This document shows, piece after piece, positions 1 to 6,958 of a stretch of 11,389 nt of DNA. A program made the translations under genes and the position numbers. Below the pieces are notes generated by a model. The model did no database searches and was not told the DNA's origin. It worked only from the letters and a program-made list of their open reading frames with translations. The stretch is from Caryophanales bacterium UBA3260 (GTDB lineage Bacteria > Bacillota_I > Bacilli_A > RF39 > UBA660): positions 1-11,389 of the forward strand of contig DEUO01000168.1 in assembly GCA_002362595.1 (NCBI GenBank), written 5' to 3'. The stretch's first letter is position 1, and every line of letters starts with the position of its first letter.

Positions 1-578
1 ATAGCTTGTCTTATCCACCATGTAGCGTATGTACTAAATTTATATCCTTTTCCGTAATCGAATTTTTCTACAGCTTTCATTAAACCAATGTTTCCTTCTT
101 GTATTAAGTCAAGGAATAATAATCCTCGACCAACATATCTTTTAGCAATTGAGACAACTAAACGTAAGTTTGATTCTGCTAATATATTTTTAGCTCCTTC
201 GTCACCATTAGCAATACGTACTGATAGTTCGAGTTCTTCTTCACTACTTAATAAGCTTATACGACCTATTTCTTTTAAATACATACGTACTGGGTCATTT
301 ATATTTATATCTTTTGTTATTTCTTCATCACTAAGAACTAGATTTTCTTCTTCTAGCTCTCCTTTATGTGGCCCAGCTTCACCATCTTCAGCATCAGCTG
401 CTACTACTTCAATATTATTTTGCATTAAGATGTTATATAATTTATCTAATGAATCGTTATCAACGTCTAATCCTCTTAATGCATCTGCTAATTGTTCAAA
501 TGATAGTAAGTTATCATTCTTTTTACCTAATTCAACTAAATCATTAATTCTTTCATCGAAACTTTTTATCTCTACCAT
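1..578 (-). CDS. rpoD: RNA polymerase primary sigma factor RpoD/SigA (N-terminal part, cut by window edge)
   Basis: Housekeeping sigma factor that directs RNA polymerase to promoters; only the first 192 complete codons are inside the window. Translating the minus strand from the ATG at 578 gives an N-terminal region 1.1-like segment (about residues 1-60), an acidic linker (about 61-90), then region 1.2 with [11 protein letters not shown] at 95-105, and regions 2.1-2.4 with the hallmark [30 protein letters not shown] and [12 protein letters not shown] strings. These are near-invariant in group 1 sigma factors. The start lies 2 bases after the dnaG stop, and its Shine-Dalgarno sequence (AGAGGATG) is inside the last dnaG codons, so the two genes are co-transcribed and probably translationally coupled, as in the classical dnaG-sigA operon of Firmicutes. 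Regions 3 and 4 are beyond the window. The identification is essentially certain. Confidence 0.97.
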   Translation of the reverse strand, partial: MVEIKSFDERINDLVELGKKNDNLLSFEQLADALRGLDVDNDSLDKLYNILMQNNIEVVAADAEDGEAGPHKGELEEENLVLSDEEITKDININDPVRMYLKEIGRISLLSSEEELELSVRIANGDEGAKNILAESNLRLVVSIAKRYVGRGLLFLDLIQEGNIGLMKAVEKFDYGKGYKFSTYATWWIRQA

Positions 579-580
579 AT

Positions 581-2329
581 CTACACATCCTCTTTTTTTA
601 GCTCAGCAATTTGTTCAGCTAATTTCATTTTTTTATCCATATCAAGTTCTTTTTTCATCAAGTCTTTTAATCTTTTGATTTCATTTTTTGTTGTTATTTT
701 TAATACAACATCTATATATTCATCCATAGCTTCTATTGTAACAATGTCATTTATTGCATTATTTACGATTTCCATTACTTTTTCTTTTATATTATTTTTA
801 TTTGTTATGTATGTAATGAAGTCAGCTACAGTTATTTTTTTATTAGTTTCGTAATAATATACTATTTCGTTTGCTATTTCACGATGGATTGAATCACTAA
901 AGAAGCCTAATTTATTACGGTATTCATTTATGTATTCATTTCCGTTCATCATGAAGTACAATATTTTTTCAGAAGCAATTGTGTAAGCTTCTTTTTTTAC
1001 TCTTTCTTTTTTTGCTGGTTGCTTAATACTTTTTACTTCTACTGGTGCAAAACTTAATAATTTCTTTTTTAATACATCTATTGAAAGATTGTAATCATTA
1101 CTTAATTTATTGAGTGTTACTTCTCTTAAGATTTCATCAGTAGTTGTACTTAAGTTTTTTAATACGTCATTTACATATGTTGCTAGGTCTTCGACATTAT
1201 TTAAATCTTTGTTTGATTTTAAATTATTAATTTTAAATTCAAAAAATGATATTGGATTTTGAACATTTTTTTGAAATGCCTCTGCACCATTTGCAAGTAT
1301 GTATTCGTCTGGATCTTTTTCACCACTTAATCTTATAACAAATGTTTCAATATTGTTTTTTACTAATTCTTCTCCGTTATTAAGGGTAGCGATTAGACCA
1401 GCATTATCGTTATCAAGGCATAAAATAACTTTAACACGCAGTTTTTTTAACATGGTTATTTGATTGTCAGTCATTGCAGTTCCTTGTAAAGCGACAACAT
1501 TTTTTATACCTATTGACGATATTCTTATAGCATCCATAAATCCTTCAACTACGATAATACTCTTTTCTCTTTTAGCATGGTTAACAGCATTATGATAATT
1601 GTATAATGTCTCACCTTTTTTAAATATTTTGCTTTCTTTGCTATTCATATATTTTGAAACATCTTTTTCACCACGATATACTCTAGCACTGAATCCCACT
1701 ATATTACCATCTTTATCCCATAAGGGAAATGTTATACGACGAGAAAACATATCATAGAATTTGCCATTTACATTATTAATTAGACCAATGTTTTCTAATT
1801 TTTTGTTATCATAGTTTTTGCTATTTAGAAGCTTTATTAAGGAGTCATTGCTATCGAGACTAAGACCTATACCGAATTCTTTTATTATGTCTTCAGTCAT
1901 GTTACGATCTTTTAAATATTTATTAGCTTCTTTAGCAAAACTGGTTCGTAAGTTATTTTGATAAAACTTCTGGGCAAGTAACATTATTTCATATTCTTCT
2001 TTAAATACTTGATTAACATTACTTTTATATGTATCTAATGATAACTTTCGACCAATTTTATTTGCAACTATTGAGACAGCTTCAATAAAGGGAACGTTTT
2101 CATATTCGGAAACAAATGTAAAAACATTACCAGTTGCTCCGCAAGAGAAACATTTGTATATTTGCTTTTCACTAGAAACACTCATACTTGGAGAATGGTC
2201 GTCGTGAAATGGGCATACGCAAACATAATTTTTTCCTCTTTGAGTTAAGGGGATGTAGCTGCCAATAATAGAAACAATGTCAGCTTGAGCGCGAATTTCA
2301 TTAATTTCGTCATTACTAACAAATGCCAT
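581..2329 (-). CDS. dnaG: DNA primase DnaG
   Basis: Synthesises RNA primers for Okazaki fragments and works with the replicative helicase. The 582-residue length fits the family. The N-terminal CHC2 zinc-binding domain is intact: C39, H42, C60 and C63 in the CPFH and CFSC motifs. The catalytic core includes a basic RNA-polymerase subdomain and a TOPRIM fold with E262 in VVEGFMDA, the acidic pair D306/D308 in LCLDNDNAG, and KDPDEYI at 338-344, all expected for metal-dependent primer synthesis. The last 140 or so residues (from about 440) are Lys/Glu-rich and helical, corresponding to the helicase-interacting domain, which is normally poorly conserved. The start is supported by a strong AGGGGTGA ribosome binding site just upstream. 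It is the first gene of an operon with rpoD, driven by the promoter at 2478-2505. The B. subtilis order rpsU-dnaG-sigA is not kept upstream: no rpsU is seen here. Confidence 0.97.
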   Translation of the reverse strand: MAFVSNDEINEIRAQADIVSIIGSYIPLTQRGKNYVCVCPFHDDHSPSMSVSSEKQIYKCFSCGATGNVFTFVSEYENVPFIEAVSIVANKIGRKLSLDTYKSNVNQVFKEEYEIMLLAQKFYQNNLRTSFAKEANKYLKDRNMTEDIIKEFGIGLSLDSNDSLIKLLNSKNYDNKKLENIGLINNVNGKFYDMFSRRITFPLWDKDGNIVGFSARVYRGEKDVSKYMNSKESKIFKKGETLYNYHNAVNHAKREKSIIVVEGFMDAIRISSIGIKNVVALQGTAMTDNQITMLKKLRVKVILCLDNDNAGLIATLNNGEELVKNNIETFVIRLSGEKDPDEYILANGAEAFQKNVQNPISFFEFKINNLKSNKDLNNVEDLATYVNDVLKNLSTTTDEILREVTLNKLSNDYNLSIDVLKKKLLSFAPVEVKSIKQPAKKERVKKEAYTIASEKILYFMMNGNEYINEYRNKLGFFSDSIHREIANEIVYYYETNKKITVADFITYITNKNNIKEKVMEIVNNAINDIVTIEAMDEYIDVVLKITTKNEIKRLKDLMKKELDMDKKMKLAEQIAELKKEDV

Positions 2330-2471
2330 AAAAAATCACCCCTCACTTATAATTATTATAGGTTATGCTTCGATTTCCTTTTTTTTATGTAAAATTATGT
2401 TAAAAAAGTGTATTTTTTTATTATTTTGGTATAAAAATTACTTTTTATTTAATTATTTTCCCTTTTTTTGT
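2330..2471 (-). other. Long A/T-rich 5' leader of dnaG
   Basis: The predicted dnaG transcript has about 140 nt of untranslated leader made mostly of A and T runs. I see no recognisable riboswitch, T-box or leader peptide. A short weak A/T hairpin is possible around 2400-2420, and a TATAAT at 2360-2355 has no partner -35 element. The only clear signal is the dnaG ribosome binding site at its 3' end. Confidence 0.4.
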
Positions 2472-2477
2472 GTTCTT

Positions 2478-2505
2478 ATTATAACAGATATAGATAAATA
2501 GTCAA
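2478..2505 (-). promoter_or_regulatory. Sigma-A promoter of dnaG-rpoD
   Basis: On the minus strand, TTGACT (2505-2500) and TATAAT (2483-2478) are separated by 16 bases, a near-perfect vegetative promoter. The start of transcription would be near 2471, leaving a leader of about 140 nt before dnaG, much longer than the other leaders in this window. It lies just past the terminator of the upstream adhesin gene, so dnaG-rpoD is an independent unit. Confidence 0.85.
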
Positions 2506-2516
2506 TTTTAACAAAT

Positions 2517-2549
2517 AAAAAATCTATACGAATTTTGTATAGATTTTTT
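2517..2549 (-). terminator. Intrinsic terminator of the thioester adhesin gene
   Basis: A perfect 13-bp inverted repeat (2517-2529 and 2537-2549) with a 7-base loop; the outer six pairs are A-T, so the RNA read from the minus strand ends in a U run. The hairpin begins within the stop codon of the adhesin gene (2548-2550). The run of T on both sides means it could also stop transcription in the opposite direction. Confidence 0.85.
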
Positions 2550-4041
2550 AATTATGTAAGTTCTTTTTTATGATAAATGATATTGTTAAAATTATTGTTA
2601 TTATTGGTATAAATACAACTAAGCTTTTTTTGTTAGTAATTCCTGTATCTGGAGGTGTAATCTCCTCATCAGGAATAATTGGAGTTGGTTCTTTAATAGA
2701 CTCTTCTTCTTTTTTATAGTAATTATATAAATTTTTTATGTGGGGAGTTTTTTCGTCTTCAATTTTTTCTTTATAAGTTTCTATTAAAGTATAATTATCT
2801 ATTCCTTCTAACTGATTTATAGTATATGTACCATAACCTAATTCAATATATGCATAACCTAATTCATTGGTTTTTATCGTATCTATTAAATGATTATTTT
2901 TATCTTTTATTTCAAAGGAAGCGTTGTTTTCGAAAGAACATATATCATCTTTACATGCATACTTATTTATTTCTATTTTATTTTTTATCAATTTAGGATA
3001 TACAGAAACTTTTTGATAATTATTAGTATTTGTTAAATCAACTGTTACTTTAGTATCATCATCTTTGTAGCCTTTACCCATACTATACTGTTCTATGGTA
3101 TATACACCATAAGGTAAACTAACTGTTTCATATGTAAATCTTTTATCTGTATAACACCCTACGTCATCTATTACTCCTTGACTACCAGTAACTTTATAAC
3201 AAGTGTCTTTTAAACTGCTTTCTACGCTATAAACGCTTTTGTCTGGTATTAATTCGATTAATATACGCCCAGATATTACATCAATATGTGTTTCATAAGT
3301 TTTAGGATAAACATAACCTGGTCTAATCAAATCTTGGCCTTCTTCGCTATCGAAGAAAGCTACAGGGTTTGCATAATATTTCTTTTTTGTTGTATAGAAT
3401 GTAACATTGCTTCTTATATTTGAGGTAACTACATAGTTTCCTTTTATTTCATAGGGATGTGTAGATTTTATTACTTCGTAAGATTCATCTATGTCTTTAA
3501 TAGTTAAAGGTCCTCCATATTCTACTGTGTATCTTTTGGCAAATGCTGGAGTTATATCATAATTATTTACATCATTTAATATTTCAGTTATTTCATTTTC
3601 AAATAATGTTATTCTATTACCATTTAACTTATCTGTAAAATAAACGTTGTCTGGTGATTCTAAAGTTACCCATATTAGATATTGAGTTACTGCATACCAT
3701 TTAGGATTTGTTCTATCTTTATAGCCATAACCGAAATGAGCTAATAAAGCTAATTTTCTTCTTTGTTCTTCTGTTATTTTATTATATCCTACTTTATCTT
3801 CTTCATATATTTTATACTCTAGATTATCTTTAAAGTCGACAAAAGGTTGTATACAATATACTGGGATATTATTATTATCTCTTAAAATACGTACTGTCTG
3901 ATAACGAGTTATACCATTCTTTTTAGTATTTATATACGTACCACTTACATATTCTGCTTCGTGAAAACTTACTGCTTTTACTGTTTTAAAACAAATTATT
4001 AACAATATTAATAAAATAAGAAGATACTTATTTTTTTTCAT
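2548..4041 (-). CDS. Cell-wall-anchored thioester-domain adhesin with Cna-B-like repeats and PPDTG sorting signal
   Basis: A 497-residue surface protein. Residues 1-23 are a signal peptide (Lys-rich start, Leu/Ile core, cleavage probably after VKA). Residues about 30-200 match the Gram-positive thioester domain: C63 in VYCIQ and Q120 in VTQYLIW are the Cys and Gln expected to form an internal thioester that can react with host or environmental amines. Two Cna-B/SpaA-like beta-sandwich domains follow, about 252-350 and 353-440, each ending with the GxYTIxQ signature (Y314 and Y406). The glutamate usual at the end of that signature is Gln in both, and each domain instead carries a Cys pair (281/296 and 363/368). 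A Pro/Glu-rich stalk (447-462) leads to PPDTG (463-467), a hydrophobic segment (473-491) and a short basic tail, a class (S/P)PxTG sortase signal. It is a single-gene unit between two terminators. The ribosome binding site (GAAAGGA, 9 bases from the ATG) is mediocre. Role as adhesin is inferred from domain families; the ligand is unknown. Confidence 0.85.
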   Translation of the reverse strand: MKKNKYLLILLILLIICFKTVKAVSFHEAEYVSGTYINTKKNGITRYQTVRILRDNNNIPVYCIQPFVDFKDNLEYKIYEEDKVGYNKITEEQRRKLALLAHFGYGYKDRTNPKWYAVTQYLIWVTLESPDNVYFTDKLNGNRITLFENEITEILNDVNNYDITPAFAKRYTVEYGGPLTIKDIDESYEVIKSTHPYEIKGNYVVTSNIRSNVTFYTTKKKYYANPVAFFDSEEGQDLIRPGYVYPKTYETHIDVISGRILIELIPDKSVYSVESSLKDTCYKVTGSQGVIDDVGCYTDKRFTYETVSLPYGVYTIEQYSMGKGYKDDDTKVTVDLTNTNNYQKVSVYPKLIKNKIEINKYACKDDICSFENNASFEIKDKNNHLIDTIKTNELGYAYIELGYGTYTINQLEGIDNYTLIETYKEKIEDEKTPHIKNLYNYYKKEEESIKEPTPIIPDEEITPPDTGITNKKSLVVFIPIITIILTISFIIKKNLHN

Positions 4042-4072
4042 TTTACCATTTCCTTTCTTTACTAGTGATTTT

Positions 4073-4094
4073 TTATGTCATATACTTCACCTCT
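4073..4094 (-). other. Strong ribosome binding site with a two-codon ORF (ATG ACA TAA) in the adhesin leader
   Basis: Upstream of the adhesin start, the minus strand carries AGAGGTGA (4094-4087) and, 5 bases later, ATG-ACA-TAA (4081-4073). This site is a better ribosome binding site than the one used by the adhesin itself, and the reading frame it opens closes after two codons. A further out-of-frame ATG at 4049 ends in TGA overlapping the adhesin ATG. I found no convincing sigma-A promoter in the 4042-4152 gap. Confidence 0.4.
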
Positions 4095-4152
4095 TCACTA
4101 TATATTTTCTAGATAGAGAGATATATTTCCTTTTAATTTTTTGGAATTTATT

Positions 4153-4182
4153 AAAAAAACTACACTTTTTAAAGTGTAGTTT
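4153..4182 (-). terminator. Intrinsic terminator of murL-murD
   Basis: A perfect 12-bp inverted repeat (AAACTACACTTT at 4157-4168 and its complement at 4171-4182). On the minus strand it is followed by a run of seven T (three inside the stem). It begins 2 bases after the murD stop codon and closes the murL-murD operon. Confidence 0.9.
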
Positions 4183-4184
4183 GA

Positions 4185-5516
4185 TTAACTTTGAATGTAT
4201 TCTTTAAATTTATCTCCTTTTTCAGCATAGTTTTTAAAGTGTTCATAGCTTGCTGCTGCTGGGGATAAAACACATGAAGTATTAGGTTTAGTTATTTTTT
4301 TTGCTAGGTCACTAGCTTCTTTTAATGTTTCGACATAATATGTTCTTTCTTTAGGAAGAGATGCACCTATTACATGACCTGTTGTTGGCATACAAATAAA
4401 ATGTTCAACATTGCTTTTTGTTAGAGCCTCTGCAAATCCATCATATGATATTCCTCTATCCATACCGCCGAATATTAATGTGTTAACGTTTGGAATGGAA
4501 TTAATTGCTTCTAATGTTGCACTTGGAATAGTTGCTAACGTATCAACATAATATGCTACATTATTGATATCTGCAAAATGTTCTAGACGGTATTCAAGAG
4601 GTTTAAAATTACTTATTGCTTCAAGTGTCTTAGTATCGTCTAATTTTAAAATTTTACTTACCATATAAGCAACCATTATATTTTCGAAGTTATGTTCACC
4701 TAATAAGTTTCTTTTTAGGGAGGTTGTAAATACTACTTCATTGTTGTAGTAAACATTTTCTCCCTTTTTTTCAATTGTTGCTGGGTCTTTGGTACTTACT
4801 GTATTTTTTCTAGATTTGAATTTGTTTTTTGCTACTAAATTATTTAAGGTATCATTATCTGAACAATATACCATATAATCTGATGATGTCTGGTTAGCAA
4901 ACATTTTCATTTTTATTTCATGGTAGTGAGCAACTGAGCCAGCATGGTCTAAATGGTCTTCATATAGGTTTAGAACAACGCCAATATGAGGAGATATATT
5001 TAGGTATTCTAATTGATGAGAAGACATTTCAATAACGATAAGAGTTTCGGGAGTTATTTCATCAAGTAAGTCAAAGACTGGAATACCGATGTTACCAGCA
5101 AATAGTACAGGTAAATTATTACTTTTAATTATTGAATAAATTAATGATGATGTAGTACTTTTTCCTTTTGTACCAGTGACACCAATAATGTTTTCTTTAT
5201 CTACTTCGAGTAATAGTTCAATTTCTGATGTAATATTTATGGCTTTAGTATCAATATCTTTTAATGATATGCCTGGAGTTTTGATTACTAAGTCGTAATT
5301 TTGTAAGTTATCTAGATAAGATTTTCCAAATATGATATCTATATTTGAATCGACAGATAGTAATGTATTATTTGATACATCATTTTGGTCGATAATTGTT
5401 ATGTGTTTGTTTGGAAGATTCTTACGAATGAATTTATAGGTTGATTGCCCTTCACGACCAAAACCTAAAATGGCAATTGTTTGATCTTTTAGTTTATTTA
5501 TTATTTTATTTATCAT
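4185..5516 (-). CDS. murD: UDP-N-acetylmuramoyl-L-alanine--glutamate ligase, probably the L-Glu-adding MurD2 type
   Basis: Cytoplasmic Mur ligase that joins glutamate to UDP-MurNAc-L-Ala using ATP. The 443 residues show the three MurD domains: N-terminal Rossmann fold with LGFGREGQS (17-25) and KTPGIS; central ATPase with the P-loop TGTKGKST (114-121), EMSSHQL, NLYEDHLDH and the Lys expected to be carbamylated (K202); and a C-terminal domain with LEYRLEH (308-314) and SPAAASYEHFKNYAEKGD. The odd point is DTLATI at 325-330, where ordinary MurD proteins have DSKATN: the Lys and Asn are gone. With murL directly upstream, the best reading is a MurD2 enzyme that adds L-Glu, which MurL then epimerises; substrate stereochemistry is inferred, not shown. 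The start overlaps the murL end by 11 bases and has a perfect AAAGGAGG ribosome binding site inside murL, so the two are translationally coupled. A canonical D-Glu-adding MurD remains possible. Confidence 0.93.
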   Translation of the reverse strand: MINKIINKLKDQTIAILGFGREGQSTYKFIRKNLPNKHITIIDQNDVSNNTLLSVDSNIDIIFGKSYLDNLQNYDLVIKTPGISLKDIDTKAINITSEIELLLEVDKENIIGVTGTKGKSTTSSLIYSIIKSNNLPVLFAGNIGIPVFDLLDEITPETLIVIEMSSHQLEYLNISPHIGVVLNLYEDHLDHAGSVAHYHEIKMKMFANQTSSDYMVYCSDNDTLNNLVAKNKFKSRKNTVSTKDPATIEKKGENVYYNNEVVFTTSLKRNLLGEHNFENIMVAYMVSKILKLDDTKTLEAISNFKPLEYRLEHFADINNVAYYVDTLATIPSATLEAINSIPNVNTLIFGGMDRGISYDGFAEALTKSNVEHFICMPTTGHVIGASLPKERTYYVETLKEASDLAKKITKPNTSCVLSPAAASYEHFKNYAEKGDKFKEYIQS

Positions 5517-6852
5517 TTTTTATAGCCTCCTTTATTATGTTTATTTCTGATGGAGATAAACTATTTTCGTTGTTGAAATAGTTTTCGAGATTTAATTGTA
5601 AAATTGATTCGTCGTAGTAATTTTCTTTATAATATTCTAATAGATATGGTAAAGGTTTGCTGTCTAAATTTTTTATACATTTTGTTATAGCATAGTTTAT
5701 TTCATCAAAAGTACCTACACAGTCAAATGGTTTAACATTTTCTTTACCAAGAAGTTCTTTAAATGTTTGAAGTAAATCTTTTTTTTCAAACATGTCTTCG
5801 CCGAATATTTTAACTAGCTCTTCTTTATAGAGATGAGGAGATAGTAATGAGAAGACAAATAAGCATTTAGCGCATGAACAACACCAAATCCAAGGGTTTT
5901 GTTTGGAACCAGGATTACAGCTTTTGAATACTGGATGAAATTTCGGATATTTTTTAAATAACATTCCGATTTGGTACTCTGTTAATGGACGAAGAAGAGA
6001 AAAATATTTTATGATATCTCCAAGATATTCTTTAGAGTACTTTTGAAAGTCACTTTCAAATTCATAGCTTTTTGAATACTGATGATTTATTTTAGTACCA
6101 GATACGTTTGATTCGTTAGCACTGCTTTCGTTTGATAAAACTACTTGCTTTTTATTATTAAGGTAAGCTGTTAGGTATGAGACAAAAGCAACCATAGCAG
6201 AAAATGGAGTGTGACCATTTAGGTAACCTTCTTCATTTAAGTTTAGGAGTTCTTTATCAATTATACGGGATACTGTATATATATTGTTATCATTATAGCC
6301 CGCTATACTTGCACATTTTAACATTACTGGTTTAGGGTTGATTATGAAACATCCATTTTCATTAGTGTCTAATAAACTTAATGTAACGCACGAATCTTTA
6401 CCGCCACCGATAGCTATTAGATTACCTTTGCCTTCATAGTTAGTTGTTGTTTTGTACTTGTTTTTAGTCGTTTCTATGGTTGTGAATGATTCGAAGTTAG
6501 GATGAATGCCATTAACGTAAAAGAATTCACCAAGGCCGTAGAAATATACTTTTTTAAAGAATGATTTTTGTTCTTCTGTAAGATAGCCACAATTCACGAT
6601 TATCTTTTTTGATAGTGTTGCTTTATAATAGCTTACTAGTTCTAACATACCAATATTAAATACTAGGTTATTTAGAAATTCATCGTCAATATTAGGGTTA
6701 GTAACAGGAAATGTTAGTTTATGAGTGAACTTACGTAAATTTTTTATTTCATAGTAAAAACTTACTTTTAGAAGATTATTTTCTTTTTTTATTTCGAAGT
6801 TATCAAAGATGAAAGTATCATATTTTTGGATTTCTGATAGTGGTTGTTTCAT
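5506..6852 (-). CDS. murL: UDP-N-acetyl-alpha-D-muramoyl-L-alanyl-L-glutamate epimerase (MurL-like)
   Basis: Predicted to invert the alpha carbon of the terminal L-Glu of UDP-MurNAc-L-Ala-L-Glu, giving the D-Glu form used in peptidoglycan. In this pathway, known from Xanthomonas, MurD2 plus MurL replace the racemase MurI and classical MurD. The 448 residues match the MurL family length. Visible motifs are a PP-loop-like AIGGGKDS (147-154), which points to ATP use, the Ser/Asn-rich NESSANESNVSGT (241-253), the H257-Y259 region with SYEFESDF, and a Cys cluster SCNPG (311-315) and CCSCAKC (C324, C325, C327, C330) that resembles a metal site. Recognition rests on these motifs and on the adjacent murD; I could not align it. 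The ATG at 6852 has a strong GGAGGAAT ribosome binding site, and an extended -10 promoter lies immediately upstream, so it leads a two-gene operon with murD. Confidence 0.85.
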   Translation of the reverse strand: MKQPLSEIQKYDTFIFDNFEIKKENNLLKVSFYYEIKNLRKFTHKLTFPVTNPNIDDEFLNNLVFNIGMLELVSYYKATLSKKIIVNCGYLTEEQKSFFKKVYFYGLGEFFYVNGIHPNFESFTTIETTKNKYKTTTNYEGKGNLIAIGGGKDSCVTLSLLDTNENGCFIINPKPVMLKCASIAGYNDNNIYTVSRIIDKELLNLNEEGYLNGHTPFSAMVAFVSYLTAYLNNKKQVVLSNESSANESNVSGTKINHQYSKSYEFESDFQKYSKEYLGDIIKYFSLLRPLTEYQIGMLFKKYPKFHPVFKSCNPGSKQNPWIWCCSCAKCLFVFSLLSPHLYKEELVKIFGEDMFEKKDLLQTFKELLGKENVKPFDCVGTFDEINYAITKCIKNLDSKPLPYLLEYYKENYYDESILQLNLENYFNNENSLSPSEINIIKEAIKNDK

Positions 6853-6870
6853 ATATATTCCTCCAAATAA

Positions 6871-6879
6871 ATTATATCA
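6871..6879 (-). promoter_or_regulatory. Extended -10 promoter of murL-murD
   Basis: On the minus strand TGATATAAT (6879-6871) is a perfect extended -10 element. The -35 position holds only TTCTAA, a poor match, so the promoter probably relies on the TGn extension. The predicted leader is very short, about 12 nt, and is almost entirely ribosome binding site. Confidence 0.65.
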
Positions 6880-6931
6880 CAAAGACTTGATATTAGAACA
6901 TAAAGGATTGCTTTTTTATAGTTATTGGCAG

Positions 6932-6958
6932 AAAAAAAGTATAATATTTTATTATACT
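6932..6958 (-). terminator. Intrinsic terminator of the D,D-carboxypeptidase gene
   Basis: A perfect 9-bp stem (6938-6946 with 6950-6958) and a 3-base loop; on the minus strand it is followed by seven T (6938 excluded, 6932-6937 plus the stem end). Two bases of the stop codon TAG (6959-6957) form the foot of the stem. It separates the gene from the downstream murL promoter. Confidence 0.85.

Noticed and set aside
88..678. Plus-strand open frame of 196 codons
   Set aside because: It lies opposite rpoD and the end of dnaG. Its Ser-rich, low-complexity product is the usual shadow of an AT-rich gene read backwards, and it has no ribosome binding site.
2355..2360. Second TATAAT close to dnaG
   Set aside because: No -35 element and no TGn extension; it is one of many TATAAT-like strings in AT-rich leader DNA.
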